Shown here in pieces: positions 7,638 to 15,203 of a stretch of DNA of 64,000 nucleotides. Source of the DNA: a bacterium (lineage in GTDB: Bacteria > Electryoneota > RPQS01); assembly GCA_013360195.1 (NCBI GenBank), contig JABWCQ010000010.1, positions 62,001-126,000 on the forward strand, in the 5' to 3' direction. Position 1 is the stretch's first letter. Each line of letters opens with the position of its first letter. The notes beneath the pieces were generated by a model that had not been told where the DNA came from, did not search any database, and saw nothing but the letters and a program-made list of their open reading frames with translations. Both the position numbers and the translations under genes were made by a program.

Positions 7638-9308
7638 CTATGCCGTGAGCTTACGATAAAGTGAACGGCGCGGACGATCAAAATTGGAGCCCAGTTCTGT
7701 TCTGCGCTGCTGCTCATAGGCTTCAAAATTGCCTTCAAACCAGCGAACCTTGCCGTTGCCTTCAAATGCCAGAATGTGCGTGCATATGCGGTCCAGAAAG
7801 AAGCGATCGTGACTGATCACCATAACACAACCGTTGAATTCGAGCAGTGCGTTTTCGAGCATTCTAAGAGTGGTGATGTCAAGATCGTTGCTTGGCTCGT
7901 CAAGCAGCAGAAAGTTACCTCCCTTTCGAAGAAGTTTCGCGAGATGTACCCGGTTTCTTTCACCTCCAGAAAGATTACCGACATACTTCTGCTGATCTGA
8001 CCCGCGGAAATTGAACTTGGATACGTAGGCTCGCGACGAAATCTCCTTGCCTCCCATCAGAATTGTGTCCGTTCCACCGGTGATTTCCTCAAAGATCGTC
8101 TTCTTGTCGTCGAGGTCATCCCGCATTTGGTTTACATACTCAAGTACAACGGACGGTCCAAGCCTGATTGTCCCGCTGTCCGGCTGCTCGTGACCGTTGA
8201 TTAAGCGAAATAGAGTGGACTTTCCCGCTCCGTTGGGACCAATTACACCGGTAATACTTCCCGGCGGAATGAAGAGATTCAAGTCTTTAATTAGTGCATT
8301 GTCACCGTAGCTCTTGGATACGCCATTTAATTCCAGTACGACATCTCCAAGGTGCGGACCGGGCGCGATCTGAATCATCATGTTCTGGTCGCTTACTTCG
8401 AAGACTTCCTTTGATCGTTTTTCATACTCCGTCAGGTGCTTATGGCTAAGTTCGAGGCGGTCGCGCTGTGAGAGTTTGATCCAAGCGAGTTCCCGTTTAA
8501 GTGCCGCAAGTTTTGCGGACACCTTTTTGTCCGGCTGCTCCATTTGCTCAATCTTCTGTTCAAGCCAATGTGAATAATTCCCTTCCCACGGTATTCCTCG
8601 TCCTGCATCCAGTTCCAGAATCCATTTCGTAATGTTATCGAGAAAGTAGCGGTCATGGGTCGATATTATCACCGTTCCTTCAAACTCTCGCAATTGCTTC
8701 TCCAGCCAAAGAACTGTCTCAGCATCCAAGTGGTTGGTCGGCTCGTCCAGAAGAAGGATATCAGGTTTTTCAATGAGAGCCTTGCAGAGTGCCACTCGCC
8801 TTCGTTCTCCTCCTGAAATCCGGGAAACCGGCAAGTCTCCGTCAGGCAAGAACAAAGCATCAGACGCAACTTCGACTTGATGTTCCAGGTTCCAGCCGTC
8901 CACCTTGTCGATTTCGTCCTGAAGCTTTTGCATTTTGTCCAGCGCTTTTTCCATGGCATCTCCGTCCATGGTTGCCATGTCTTCGGCAAGCTTATTGTAC
9001 TTTTCTATCAAACTAAGCGTTGGTGCAAAAGCCATTTCCACGTTTTCGCGCACGGTTTTATTCAAATCAAGCTGAGGTTCCTGGGCGACGAGGACTGCCC
9101 GTACTCCTTTAGCAGGCTCAGCAGAGCCTTGAAAATCTTTGTCCAATCCCGCCATAATGCGCAATAGTGTGGATTTGCCCGAACCATTGTCTCCTACCAA
9201 ACCAATCTTTGCACCGGGATAAAACGCAAGATTAATGTCGTCAAGTACTTTTGTCGTGCCATACAACTTGACGAGGTGCTGCATGACGAAGATGTACTGT
9301 GGGGCCAT
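7638..9308 (-). CDS. ettA: Energy-dependent translational throttle protein EttA (ABC-F ATPase)
   Basis: Cytosolic ABC-F protein of 556 residues, the same length as E. coli EttA (555). It has two ATPase cassettes with Walker A GDNGSGKST and GPNGAGKST, signatures SGGERRRVALC and SGGERNRVHLAK, and Walker B LLLDEPTNHLD and LLLDEPSNDLD. Long stretches match EttA, for example the FYPGAKIG, IPWEGNYSHWLEQK and GPHLGDVVLE regions. The family binds the ribosomal E site and gates entry of 70S complexes into elongation according to the ATP/ADP ratio. It is the first gene of a leftward unit with the transglutaminase-like and PAS genes. Confidence 0.95.
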   Translation of the reverse strand: MAPQYIFVMQHLVKLYGTTKVLDDINLAFYPGAKIGLVGDNGSGKSTLLRIMAGLDKDFQGSAEPAKGVRAVLVAQEPQLDLNKTVRENVEMAFAPTLSLIEKYNKLAEDMATMDGDAMEKALDKMQKLQDEIDKVDGWNLEHQVEVASDALFLPDGDLPVSRISGGERRRVALCKALIEKPDILLLDEPTNHLDAETVLWLEKQLREFEGTVIISTHDRYFLDNITKWILELDAGRGIPWEGNYSHWLEQKIEQMEQPDKKVSAKLAALKRELAWIKLSQRDRLELSHKHLTEYEKRSKEVFEVSDQNMMIQIAPGPHLGDVVLELNGVSKSYGDNALIKDLNLFIPPGSITGVIGPNGAGKSTLFRLINGHEQPDSGTIRLGPSVVLEYVNQMRDDLDDKKTIFEEITGGTDTILMGGKEISSRAYVSKFNFRGSDQQKYVGNLSGGERNRVHLAKLLRKGGNFLLLDEPSNDLDITTLRMLENALLEFNGCVMVISHDRFFLDRICTHILAFEGNGKVRWFEGNFEAYEQQRRTELGSNFDRPRRSLYRKLTA

Positions 9309-9513
9309 TTAACTCACAACTCTGAATTCTATTGTTGCTTTTCAAGGGCAATATAGCACATTCGAGCGAATCCTGCACATTACACTTTTCTCACCTATTT
9401 CATAGGTTTTGCTGCCAAGCTACTAACATTTAATGGTTTAGGACTTATCTGCCAACGACTCGTCACGCGAAATGAGGAATAGAGTCGTGCGCGTTCTTCT
9501 GCGTGAGTTTGAA

Positions 9514-9535
9514 AAGGCCGCCCGACGGCGGCCTT
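9514..9535 (-). terminator. Terminator of the fibre operon
   Basis: A 9-bp perfect stem (AAGGCCGCC / GGCGGCCTT) with a 4-nt loop, followed on the minus strand by TTTTC, lies about 20 bp after the stop of the last gene of the leftward surface operon. The rest of 9309-9556 shows no gene. Confidence 0.85.
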
Positions 9536-9556
9536 CTGAGTCCAAGTATCTGGTAT

Positions 9557-10585
9557 TTATCTAATCAGTGTCATTCTACGTGTCATTTGCTCGCCGCCTG
9601 CCGCGATACGGGCAAAATAGTTGCCACTCGCCCAAGTGTCCGCGTTGAGGCTCAGTTCGTGGCTCCCTGCAGGCAGAAAGATGTTCTCGTCTCTTACGAT
9701 TCTCCCAGTGGCGTCAAATACCTGCAAATGAACTGTCGCAGCCTTTGCTATCTGGAACGGAAGGCGAGTTTCTGAATTGAATGGATTCGGATAGTTCTGA
9801 TGTAGATACAGGTTCCGTGGCAACACCCCGACTTGCGGTCCGACCGGCATGGCCTCTTCGTTCATTTCGATGATACCGTAATCGAAATTCGGATCAGTTA
9901 CATCAATGTCCGAATCCACATTTACGACAGCAACGGCGAATTGGTCTACCCAAGCATAGCTCAGAAACTCGGAAGACACCAGCAGCACATCATTCAGATA
10001 TGTTTCGCTGTAATGGTGCGTGGCAAGACGCAAGACGTTAAACTCGCCGAACGGAGTTGACACGGTTCCCCACCCGTCAACAAGAACATGTCCGGAATCC
10101 TTCAGGGTCATTACCATTCCCGGTTCCAATTCCTGCGTTACGCTAATCACCATATCCCAAGTTGATTGATAATTAACCGGCAATGTCATTTCCACAGGTG
10201 CAGGATCATACACACGCACTTCCTCCTCTGAACCGACGCCAAGCATGTAACAGGCATCTTCTACTATACGTTCGTAGAGGTAACTTCCGCTTCCGTCTGC
10301 ATGAATTGCTCTTGTCGCATTCTGAAAGTCCTCCCAGTACGGTGTTTCGCTGGGATCAAGGATTAGGGTGTATTGATCGACTTCCCAATCGTAGTTGCCA
10401 AAACTCCATTGTTGCTCCGCACCGGCCGAACCCACATCGAAAACTGCGCCCGATAGGACCTGATGTGAAATGAATGCCGCACCCGACCCGAGGAAATTGC
10501 TTTGTGAAATAGTTATTTGCGCTGACGTGGGACTAAAGCTCAGCGCAATATTCACAATGACTGCCAAGAAAACCCAGTTCTTCAT
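9557..10585 (-). CDS. Exported protein with type IX-like C-terminal sorting domain
   Basis: A 342-residue protein with a Sec signal peptide (MKNWVFLAVIVNIALSF, cleavage near TSAQ) and strong Shine-Dalgarno AAGGAGA before the ATG at 10585. The middle 200 residues are beta-rich and not recognised. The last 85 residues are a sorting domain: YPNPFNSETRLPF, then HLQVFDATGRIV, then a terminal segment ending RRMTLIR, the pattern used for outer-membrane transport and surface attachment by type IX systems. It is the last gene of the five-gene fibre operon, 10 bp after the preceding gene. Role unknown; surface exposure is inferred. Confidence 0.8.
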   Translation of the reverse strand: MKNWVFLAVIVNIALSFSPTSAQITISQSNFLGSGAAFISHQVLSGAVFDVGSAGAEQQWSFGNYDWEVDQYTLILDPSETPYWEDFQNATRAIHADGSGSYLYERIVEDACYMLGVGSEEEVRVYDPAPVEMTLPVNYQSTWDMVISVTQELEPGMVMTLKDSGHVLVDGWGTVSTPFGEFNVLRLATHHYSETYLNDVLLVSSEFLSYAWVDQFAVAVVNVDSDIDVTDPNFDYGIIEMNEEAMPVGPQVGVLPRNLYLHQNYPNPFNSETRLPFQIAKAATVHLQVFDATGRIVRDENIFLPAGSHELSLNADTWASGNYFARIAAGGEQMTRRMTLIR

Positions 10586-10595
10586 GGATCTCTCC

Positions 10596-11105
10596 TTACT
10601 TGGCGAAGTGTTTTGTCTGAGCACCTCCGCCGAAAGTTGTTGAGCTGTTTACAAGTATGATGTAGTATTGCTGAACAGGCGGACTGCTAAGTACGCCTGT
10701 GTCAGTATAAGTTGTGTCGTTGACAGTGGCAACGAAATTGCTCTGCAGCGGCTGAAATTCGAATGCAGTATCTCTATATATGGAGTAGCTTGCAGCCCCA
10801 GGTATTGCCTCCCACCAGAGTCTTGCGTCGTTTCCAAGCGGCAGAATTACGAGTTCCTGAATTGGTGACAACGGCGAGACAGAGAGCAGCGGGTTAAGGA
10901 AGCCGGCATACAAGACAAAGTTGGTTGACGATTGTGCTCCGACCGGCGTCGGCTGACCGAATGCAGACAAGAGCCGGAAGTTGGCGGATTCTGAAATACC
11001 GCCACCGGCATCCATAACGGACTTAGCGAGCCTGAAATGCTCACTTTGCGGCGGTTGCGCAAGCAGCAGAGCCGGCACAAGCAGGAAGAATAGCGGCTTT
11101 TTCAT
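10596..11105 (-). CDS. Exported fibronectin type III-like small protein
   Basis: A 169-residue protein with a signal peptide (KKPLFFLLVPALLLAQ). Residues 20-75 have a SANFRLLSAFGQ-type motif that recurs in secreted FCB proteins. Residues about 85-160 look like a fibronectin III fold (ARLWWEAIPGAASYSIYRDT, then the TYTDTGV turn). AAAGGA lies 10 nt before the ATG. Its start lies 65 bp inside the 3' end of the first fibre gene in another frame, a larger overlap than is common. It may be an accessory to the fibres, by context only. Confidence 0.7.
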   Translation of the reverse strand: MKKPLFFLLVPALLLAQPPQSEHFRLAKSVMDAGGGISESANFRLLSAFGQPTPVGAQSSTNFVLYAGFLNPLLSVSPLSPIQELVILPLGNDARLWWEAIPGAASYSIYRDTAFEFQPLQSNFVATVNDTTYTDTGVLSSPPVQQYYIILVNSSTTFGGGAQTKHFAK

Positions 11106-13113
11106 AACGTTTGTCCTTTGAAGTAGTTAGTGTGAATCCCGCCTGCAGCGATGTAATCTGTGCCTGCAGTTTGTCGATACTTGCGCGAAGCTCGCGGTTT
11201 TGATTGGCAAGCTCTTGAATTGCGGCGAGCGCCACGCCCGAAGGGTCGAGCATTGAAATGGTCTTGTTGTCTTCACCGAGTGAAAACAAGGCATAAAAAT
11301 CCTGCGCCATCGGCCCGACGTGTTGGATATTCTCGTCTTGCGTCTTGTAACTCCAGCGCTCAATAGGAAGCTCTGTTACCTTGTCGAGAATATCCCTCGT
11401 GTTTACACGACCAAATCGACGCTTGGTGGTGGAATCAGAGAGGGAGGACCATGTTCCACTTCCCGCAGGAAGAGTTGCGCCGACCGTAGTTGACGAAGTG
11501 GCGGTGTAGAATCTGACACCTCCAGGAGCGCGTGCGGTGAAACTATTCGTCGCGAAGGAGTTCGTTGTATCCCCTCCGGAACTCCATACGAAACTCCCGT
11601 TTTGAGCGGCGAATGCGTAGGCACCCGCAGCGAAAGCGACTTCGCCGGTGGCACTGTTATGCTGGCCACCGGGGACAGTCGAGTAATGGCTTGCAGTTCG
11701 ATTATTGTATCCCCCCCCGATTGAGCAATATGACCCTGTGGCTTCGTTGGAATATCCACCGCTGATGTTGGCCCAGTTCGCCATGGTGTAATTCCTTGAC
11801 CCTCCGCCAATCGAACAGTAGGCGGAAACGCTGTTGGAGTCTGCCTCGTTAACCCCGCCTCCGCCCGCGATGACGGAGAAGTTTCCGCGGGCATTGTTGT
11901 AGCGGCCTCCTGCGACCGTCGCGGCGTAGCCGTTAGAGAGGTTTTCATAGCCTCCTCCGACCGTCGCGGCCGTGTTTGAAGCCTCGTTATAGTAGCCGCC
12001 AGCCACTGTGGCTCCGGCGACCGTTGCATCGTTCTGATACCCGCCTCCGACCACTGTGGCGGCGGAAGTGGCACTGTTTTGAAAACCGCCTGCGATGGTG
12101 GCATTTGTTGCGGACGCAACATTGTCATTTCCACCGCCAATTGTGGCGTAAATTCCCGACGAGCTGTTGCTGTATCCGCCGGCAACGGTGGCATAATCGG
12201 ACTGAATAGTGTTGACGAAGCCGCCTGATATCGTTGCGTATTCAGCGTTGTTGATCCAATTGCTCGTGCCTCCGCCGCAGACAGCGCTTTCGCCTTCGAC
12301 ATGATTGCCATGTCCGCCGGCCACGACCACATGCTCCTGCATAACGTAATTGGAGTCACCGCTCAATATGGCCGAGTAGTTGCCGCCGCAATAGTTGGCG
12401 CGTCCGCCGGTTACCACTGCATACTGGCCAAGCGCCCAGTTCGCATAGCCTCCTCCGATAGTGGAGTAGGTTTGTGGAGCTTGATTCGCTCTGCCTCCGA
12501 GAATGGCCGCCCAATTAGCGCTTGCGCGGTTCGAATCCGCAGGGAGCGCACCACCTCCTCCTCCGATGACGGCGTAGCTTCCGGCGGCAAGATTATAGGC
12601 ACCGCCACCAACAGCCGAATAGTGTCCTGTGGCAGAGTTGTTCGCGCCACACACAAAAGCGCTCGCGCCCGAGTTGGAATTTCCAATGCCAATATTGGCT
12701 TTGCCGGAAATATTCACGTCACCCTCGATGTTTCCACCGGTCGCTCCGTCCACGGTACCCACGCGGAAAGCATGCGCCACGGTTTGAAACTGCTCTCGGG
12801 GGATCATTTCAGCGTCTGCTCCAATTGTGATACCGAGCCAGCGGTTTGCCGTGAAGTCGTCGGAGAGTGGCGCAAGTGAACCAAGTGCAACGTTGAAAAG
12901 CCCCTCCGAAACCACGACTGCCGGATGTGTCTCCGACCAAATGAGATCCCCATCAGCAAGTGCGTCATAAATCCCAAAAGAAATTGAAACAATGGTATCC
13001 AGCGGCGCTCCGCCCGCTGACGTTAGATAACCTTGATAGTTGATGGACTGTGGCACTGCCCAGCACGGGGCGACGGCAGAGGCGAGTACAATTGTGATAA
13101 GAAATTTCCACAT
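11041..13113 (-). CDS. Fibre-like surface protein, YadA-head-like repeats plus S74 chaperone domain (paralogue 1)
   Basis: 690 residues. A signal peptide is followed by an N-terminal domain (residues about 22-120: INYQGYLTSAGGAPLDT, then WSETHPAVV, then GLFNVALG) seen in secreted proteins of several phyla. Residues about 140-520 are more than 20 copies of a 14-16-residue repeat of the type GGGxxNxAxGxxAT, like the left-handed beta-roll of trimeric autotransporter heads. From about 559 comes a peptidase S74/tailspike-type chaperone domain (SDSTTKRRF, ERWSYKTQD, VGPMAQDF, GVALAAIQELA) ending in a short coiled coil. S74 domains trimerise and then cleave themselves from phage fibres. No YadA anchor is present. 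AGGAGA precedes the ATG. Translation runs on into the next gene for 65 bp, so the true C-terminus may be shorter. Confidence 0.85.
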   Translation of the reverse strand: MWKFLITIVLASAVAPCWAVPQSINYQGYLTSAGGAPLDTIVSISFGIYDALADGDLIWSETHPAVVVSEGLFNVALGSLAPLSDDFTANRWLGITIGADAEMIPREQFQTVAHAFRVGTVDGATGGNIEGDVNISGKANIGIGNSNSGASAFVCGANNSATGHYSAVGGGAYNLAAGSYAVIGGGGGALPADSNRASANWAAILGGRANQAPQTYSTIGGGYANWALGQYAVVTGGRANYCGGNYSAILSGDSNYVMQEHVVVAGGHGNHVEGESAVCGGGTSNWINNAEYATISGGFVNTIQSDYATVAGGYSNSSSGIYATIGGGNDNVASATNATIAGGFQNSATSAATVVGGGYQNDATVAGATVAGGYYNEASNTAATVGGGYENLSNGYAATVAGGRYNNARGNFSVIAGGGGVNEADSNSVSAYCSIGGGSRNYTMANWANISGGYSNEATGSYCSIGGGYNNRTASHYSTVPGGQHNSATGEVAFAAGAYAFAAQNGSFVWSSGGDTTNSFATNSFTARAPGGVRFYTATSSTTVGATLPAGSGTWSSLSDSTTKRRFGRVNTRDILDKVTELPIERWSYKTQDENIQHVGPMAQDFYALFSLGEDNKTISMLDPSGVALAAIQELANQNRELRASIDKLQAQITSLQAGFTLTTSKDKRYEKAAILPACAGSAACATAAK

Positions 13114-13134
13114 GAATAGATCTCCTATTTGGAG

Positions 13135-15192
13135 TTAGCCTGCTTGTCGCCTGCAAGCAGTGTTTGTATCTGTACCTGAAGTTGCCGATTCTGCTCTTCG
13201 AGCTTTGCGCACCGCTTCGCCAGTTCCTGTATCGCCGCACAGGCTGTCGTCGCCCACGTGGAATGCACTCCAGAAATCCTGCGCCATAGGACCGATGTGC
13301 TCGACCGACGGGTCTTGCGACTTGTAGCTCCATTTCTTGATAGGAAGCGTCAAGACTTTCTCAAGCATGTCCTTCGTGTCCACCAAACGGATGTTCTGTT
13401 TCTTGGTAGAATCAGAGACAGCGTTCCATGCGCTTCCTCCTGAAGGAAGATTGACTCCGGAAGTCTCGGACAAGTTGGTGAAGAAGTAAACACCGCCGGT
13501 CGAGCGAACTGCGAAACAATTCGAGTTGCTTACGATGAAATCAGCATCATTGGCGTCGCTCCAGACGAAGGTGCCGTTGCCACCCGCATACGCGCGGTTT
13601 CCAGCCGCAAAAGAGTAGGCTGCATAAGCACGATTGTTATAGCCACCGGGAACGGTGGCATAGAGCCCGGACGCCCAATTCGATTGACCACCTCCGATTG
13701 TTCCAGCGTAGCCTCCGATAGTATTGCTTATTCCTCCACCAATTGTCGCATAGTTGTTGTTCGCCCAGTTAGACTGACCACCACCCACCACGCACCCAGC
13801 GTATGACGCTGTATTTGCGTACCCACCGGAAATCGTTGCGTCTTGCCCACAGACAATGTTCGCGGCCCCTCCGCCAACGGTGGACGAAAATGCTCCAGTT
13901 GCTTGATTGCCGGAACCTCCGCTGATCGTCGCATAGGTTCCACTCGCGTAGTTGCCTCTTCCGCCCGAAATGACCGACTGCGCACCCGTTGCGGAATTCG
14001 AATCTGAGTGCGTTTGACCGCCGCCGCCGCCAACTACCGCAAATTCGCCACGCGCATGGTTGACAATTCCACCGCCAACCGTTGCCCCAATGCCGGTCGC
14101 GTTGTTATTGCCGCCACCTCCAACGGTTGTATTCCAATTACTGGCCTGGTTATTATTGCCGCCACCGATCACAGACATTTGACCACTCACTGTGTTCAGG
14201 AAGCCTCCTCCAATTGTTGAGTAGTCCGCAATAGATTGGTTGGCGTTGCCGCCGCCAACGGTACTGGCAAACGCGCTTGCGAAATTCAATCGCCCACCAC
14301 CGATCACAGAATTTGAACCGGATGCCGAGTTGGCATCTGCAGAAGATGCGCCGCCGCCGCCGCCGACAAATGAGTAGCTTCCCGATGCCGAATTGTAGTT
14401 TCCGCCTCCTACGAAACCAGTAGTACCGATCGAGTTGTTTGAGCCGCGAAGGTAGCCCATTGAATTGACCCAAGTTCGCGTCGCATCCCATAAAGACGTG
14501 TCACTGTCATTCTGAAGCGGAGCCAGATTGGCTTTCGTAGCGTCCCAAGTCGTCGTGTCTGCATCCGCTTGCAGAGGACCAAGTTGCGAGTTCACCCAAG
14601 TGCGAGTAGCATCCCATGTTATTGTATCGGAATTCGACTGTTTCAACGAGACCTGCACGCTGGTCCAGGCACGCGTTGCGTCGTAGCTGTTCGTATCCGC
14701 GTACTGCTGGCCGGCAACGCTGGCTGTGAACTGTGTTGTTCCGTCCAGAAAACGAATGCCCTCCGCTTGAAGTGTCGTGTCTGTTGAGAGCGGACCCGAA
14801 ATAACACCACCTTTCGCACCATCAACGGAGCTTACTCGATAGGAGTAGGGCACAGAAGACAGGAAGTTCCGTGGAACCATTTCGTCGTCGGCACCAACCG
14901 TGACTCCGAGCCACAGTTGCGGTTGATTGAATATGCCGTCCGGGAGTGGAATGACCTGTCCCAACCGCACATTGAAAAGACCATTTATTGAGGAAACTGC
15001 ACTGCGAGTTTCCGTCCATAACAAGCTTCCGCTTGTGGAATCCGTGTATATCCGGAAAGTCATGCTAACGGTTGTGTCCACAAGGTTTCCGCCGTTGTTC
15101 ACAAGTAGACCTTGGAAGTTAACCTGTTGCGGAATCGCCCAGCAAGGAAATGCAATGACGAGCCAACAGAGCCTGGCAAAAACCTTTAACAT
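13135..15192 (-). CDS. Fibre-like surface protein paralogue 2, C-terminus frameshifted
   Basis: 685 residues with the same plan as its neighbours: signal peptide, VNFQGLL domain, GGGxxNxA beta-roll repeats (about 255-520) and an S74-type domain from about 593 (SDSTKKQNI, KKWSYKSQD, HIGPMAQDF). It alone has a segment at about 165-245 with four WDAT-containing repeats of about 24 residues. After GDDSL the reading frame is wrong: the 3' DNA is identical to that of paralogue 3, where it encodes AAIQELAKRC and a coiled coil, but here it is read in another frame as an Arg-rich tail. Shifting one base restores the coiled coil and a stop at 13125-13127, 11 bp before the next ATG, the same spacing as between paralogues 3 and 2. 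Either the gene is damaged or the assembly is wrong there. Confidence 0.8.
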   Translation of the reverse strand: MLKVFARLCWLVIAFPCWAIPQQVNFQGLLVNNGGNLVDTTVSMTFRIYTDSTSGSLLWTETRSAVSSINGLFNVRLGQVIPLPDGIFNQPQLWLGVTVGADDEMVPRNFLSSVPYSYRVSSVDGAKGGVISGPLSTDTTLQAEGIRFLDGTTQFTASVAGQQYADTNSYDATRAWTSVQVSLKQSNSDTITWDATRTWVNSQLGPLQADADTTTWDATKANLAPLQNDSDTSLWDATRTWVNSMGYLRGSNNSIGTTGFVGGGNYNSASGSYSFVGGGGGASSADANSASGSNSVIGGGRLNFASAFASTVGGGNANQSIADYSTIGGGFLNTVSGQMSVIGGGNNNQASNWNTTVGGGGNNNATGIGATVGGGIVNHARGEFAVVGGGGGQTHSDSNSATGAQSVISGGRGNYASGTYATISGGSGNQATGAFSSTVGGGAANIVCGQDATISGGYANTASYAGCVVGGGQSNWANNNYATIGGGISNTIGGYAGTIGGGQSNWASGLYATVPGGYNNRAYAAYSFAAGNRAYAGGNGTFVWSDANDADFIVSNSNCFAVRSTGGVYFFTNLSETSGVNLPSGGSAWNAVSDSTKKQNIRLVDTKDMLEKVLTLPIKKWSYKSQDPSVEHIGPMAQDFWSAFHVGDDSLCGDTGTGEAVRKARRAESATSGTDTNTACRRQAG
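13140..13240. repeat. 101-bp perfect direct repeat, copy 1 (3' end of paralogue 2)
   Basis: Base-for-base identical to 15219-15319 at the 3' end of paralogue 3, although the genes differ immediately beyond 13240. In paralogue 2 it is out of frame. The identity points to recent gene conversion, duplication of a 3' cassette, or an assembly artefact. Confidence 0.95.
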
Positions 15193-15203
15193 TGCGGTCT
15201 CTC

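Noticed and set aside
11403-12359. A 318-residue open frame within fibre paralogue 1 in another frame of the same strand
   Set aside because: It is rich in Pro, Thr, Arg and Ser without domain features and is explained by the Gly/Ala/Ser repeat composition of the real gene.
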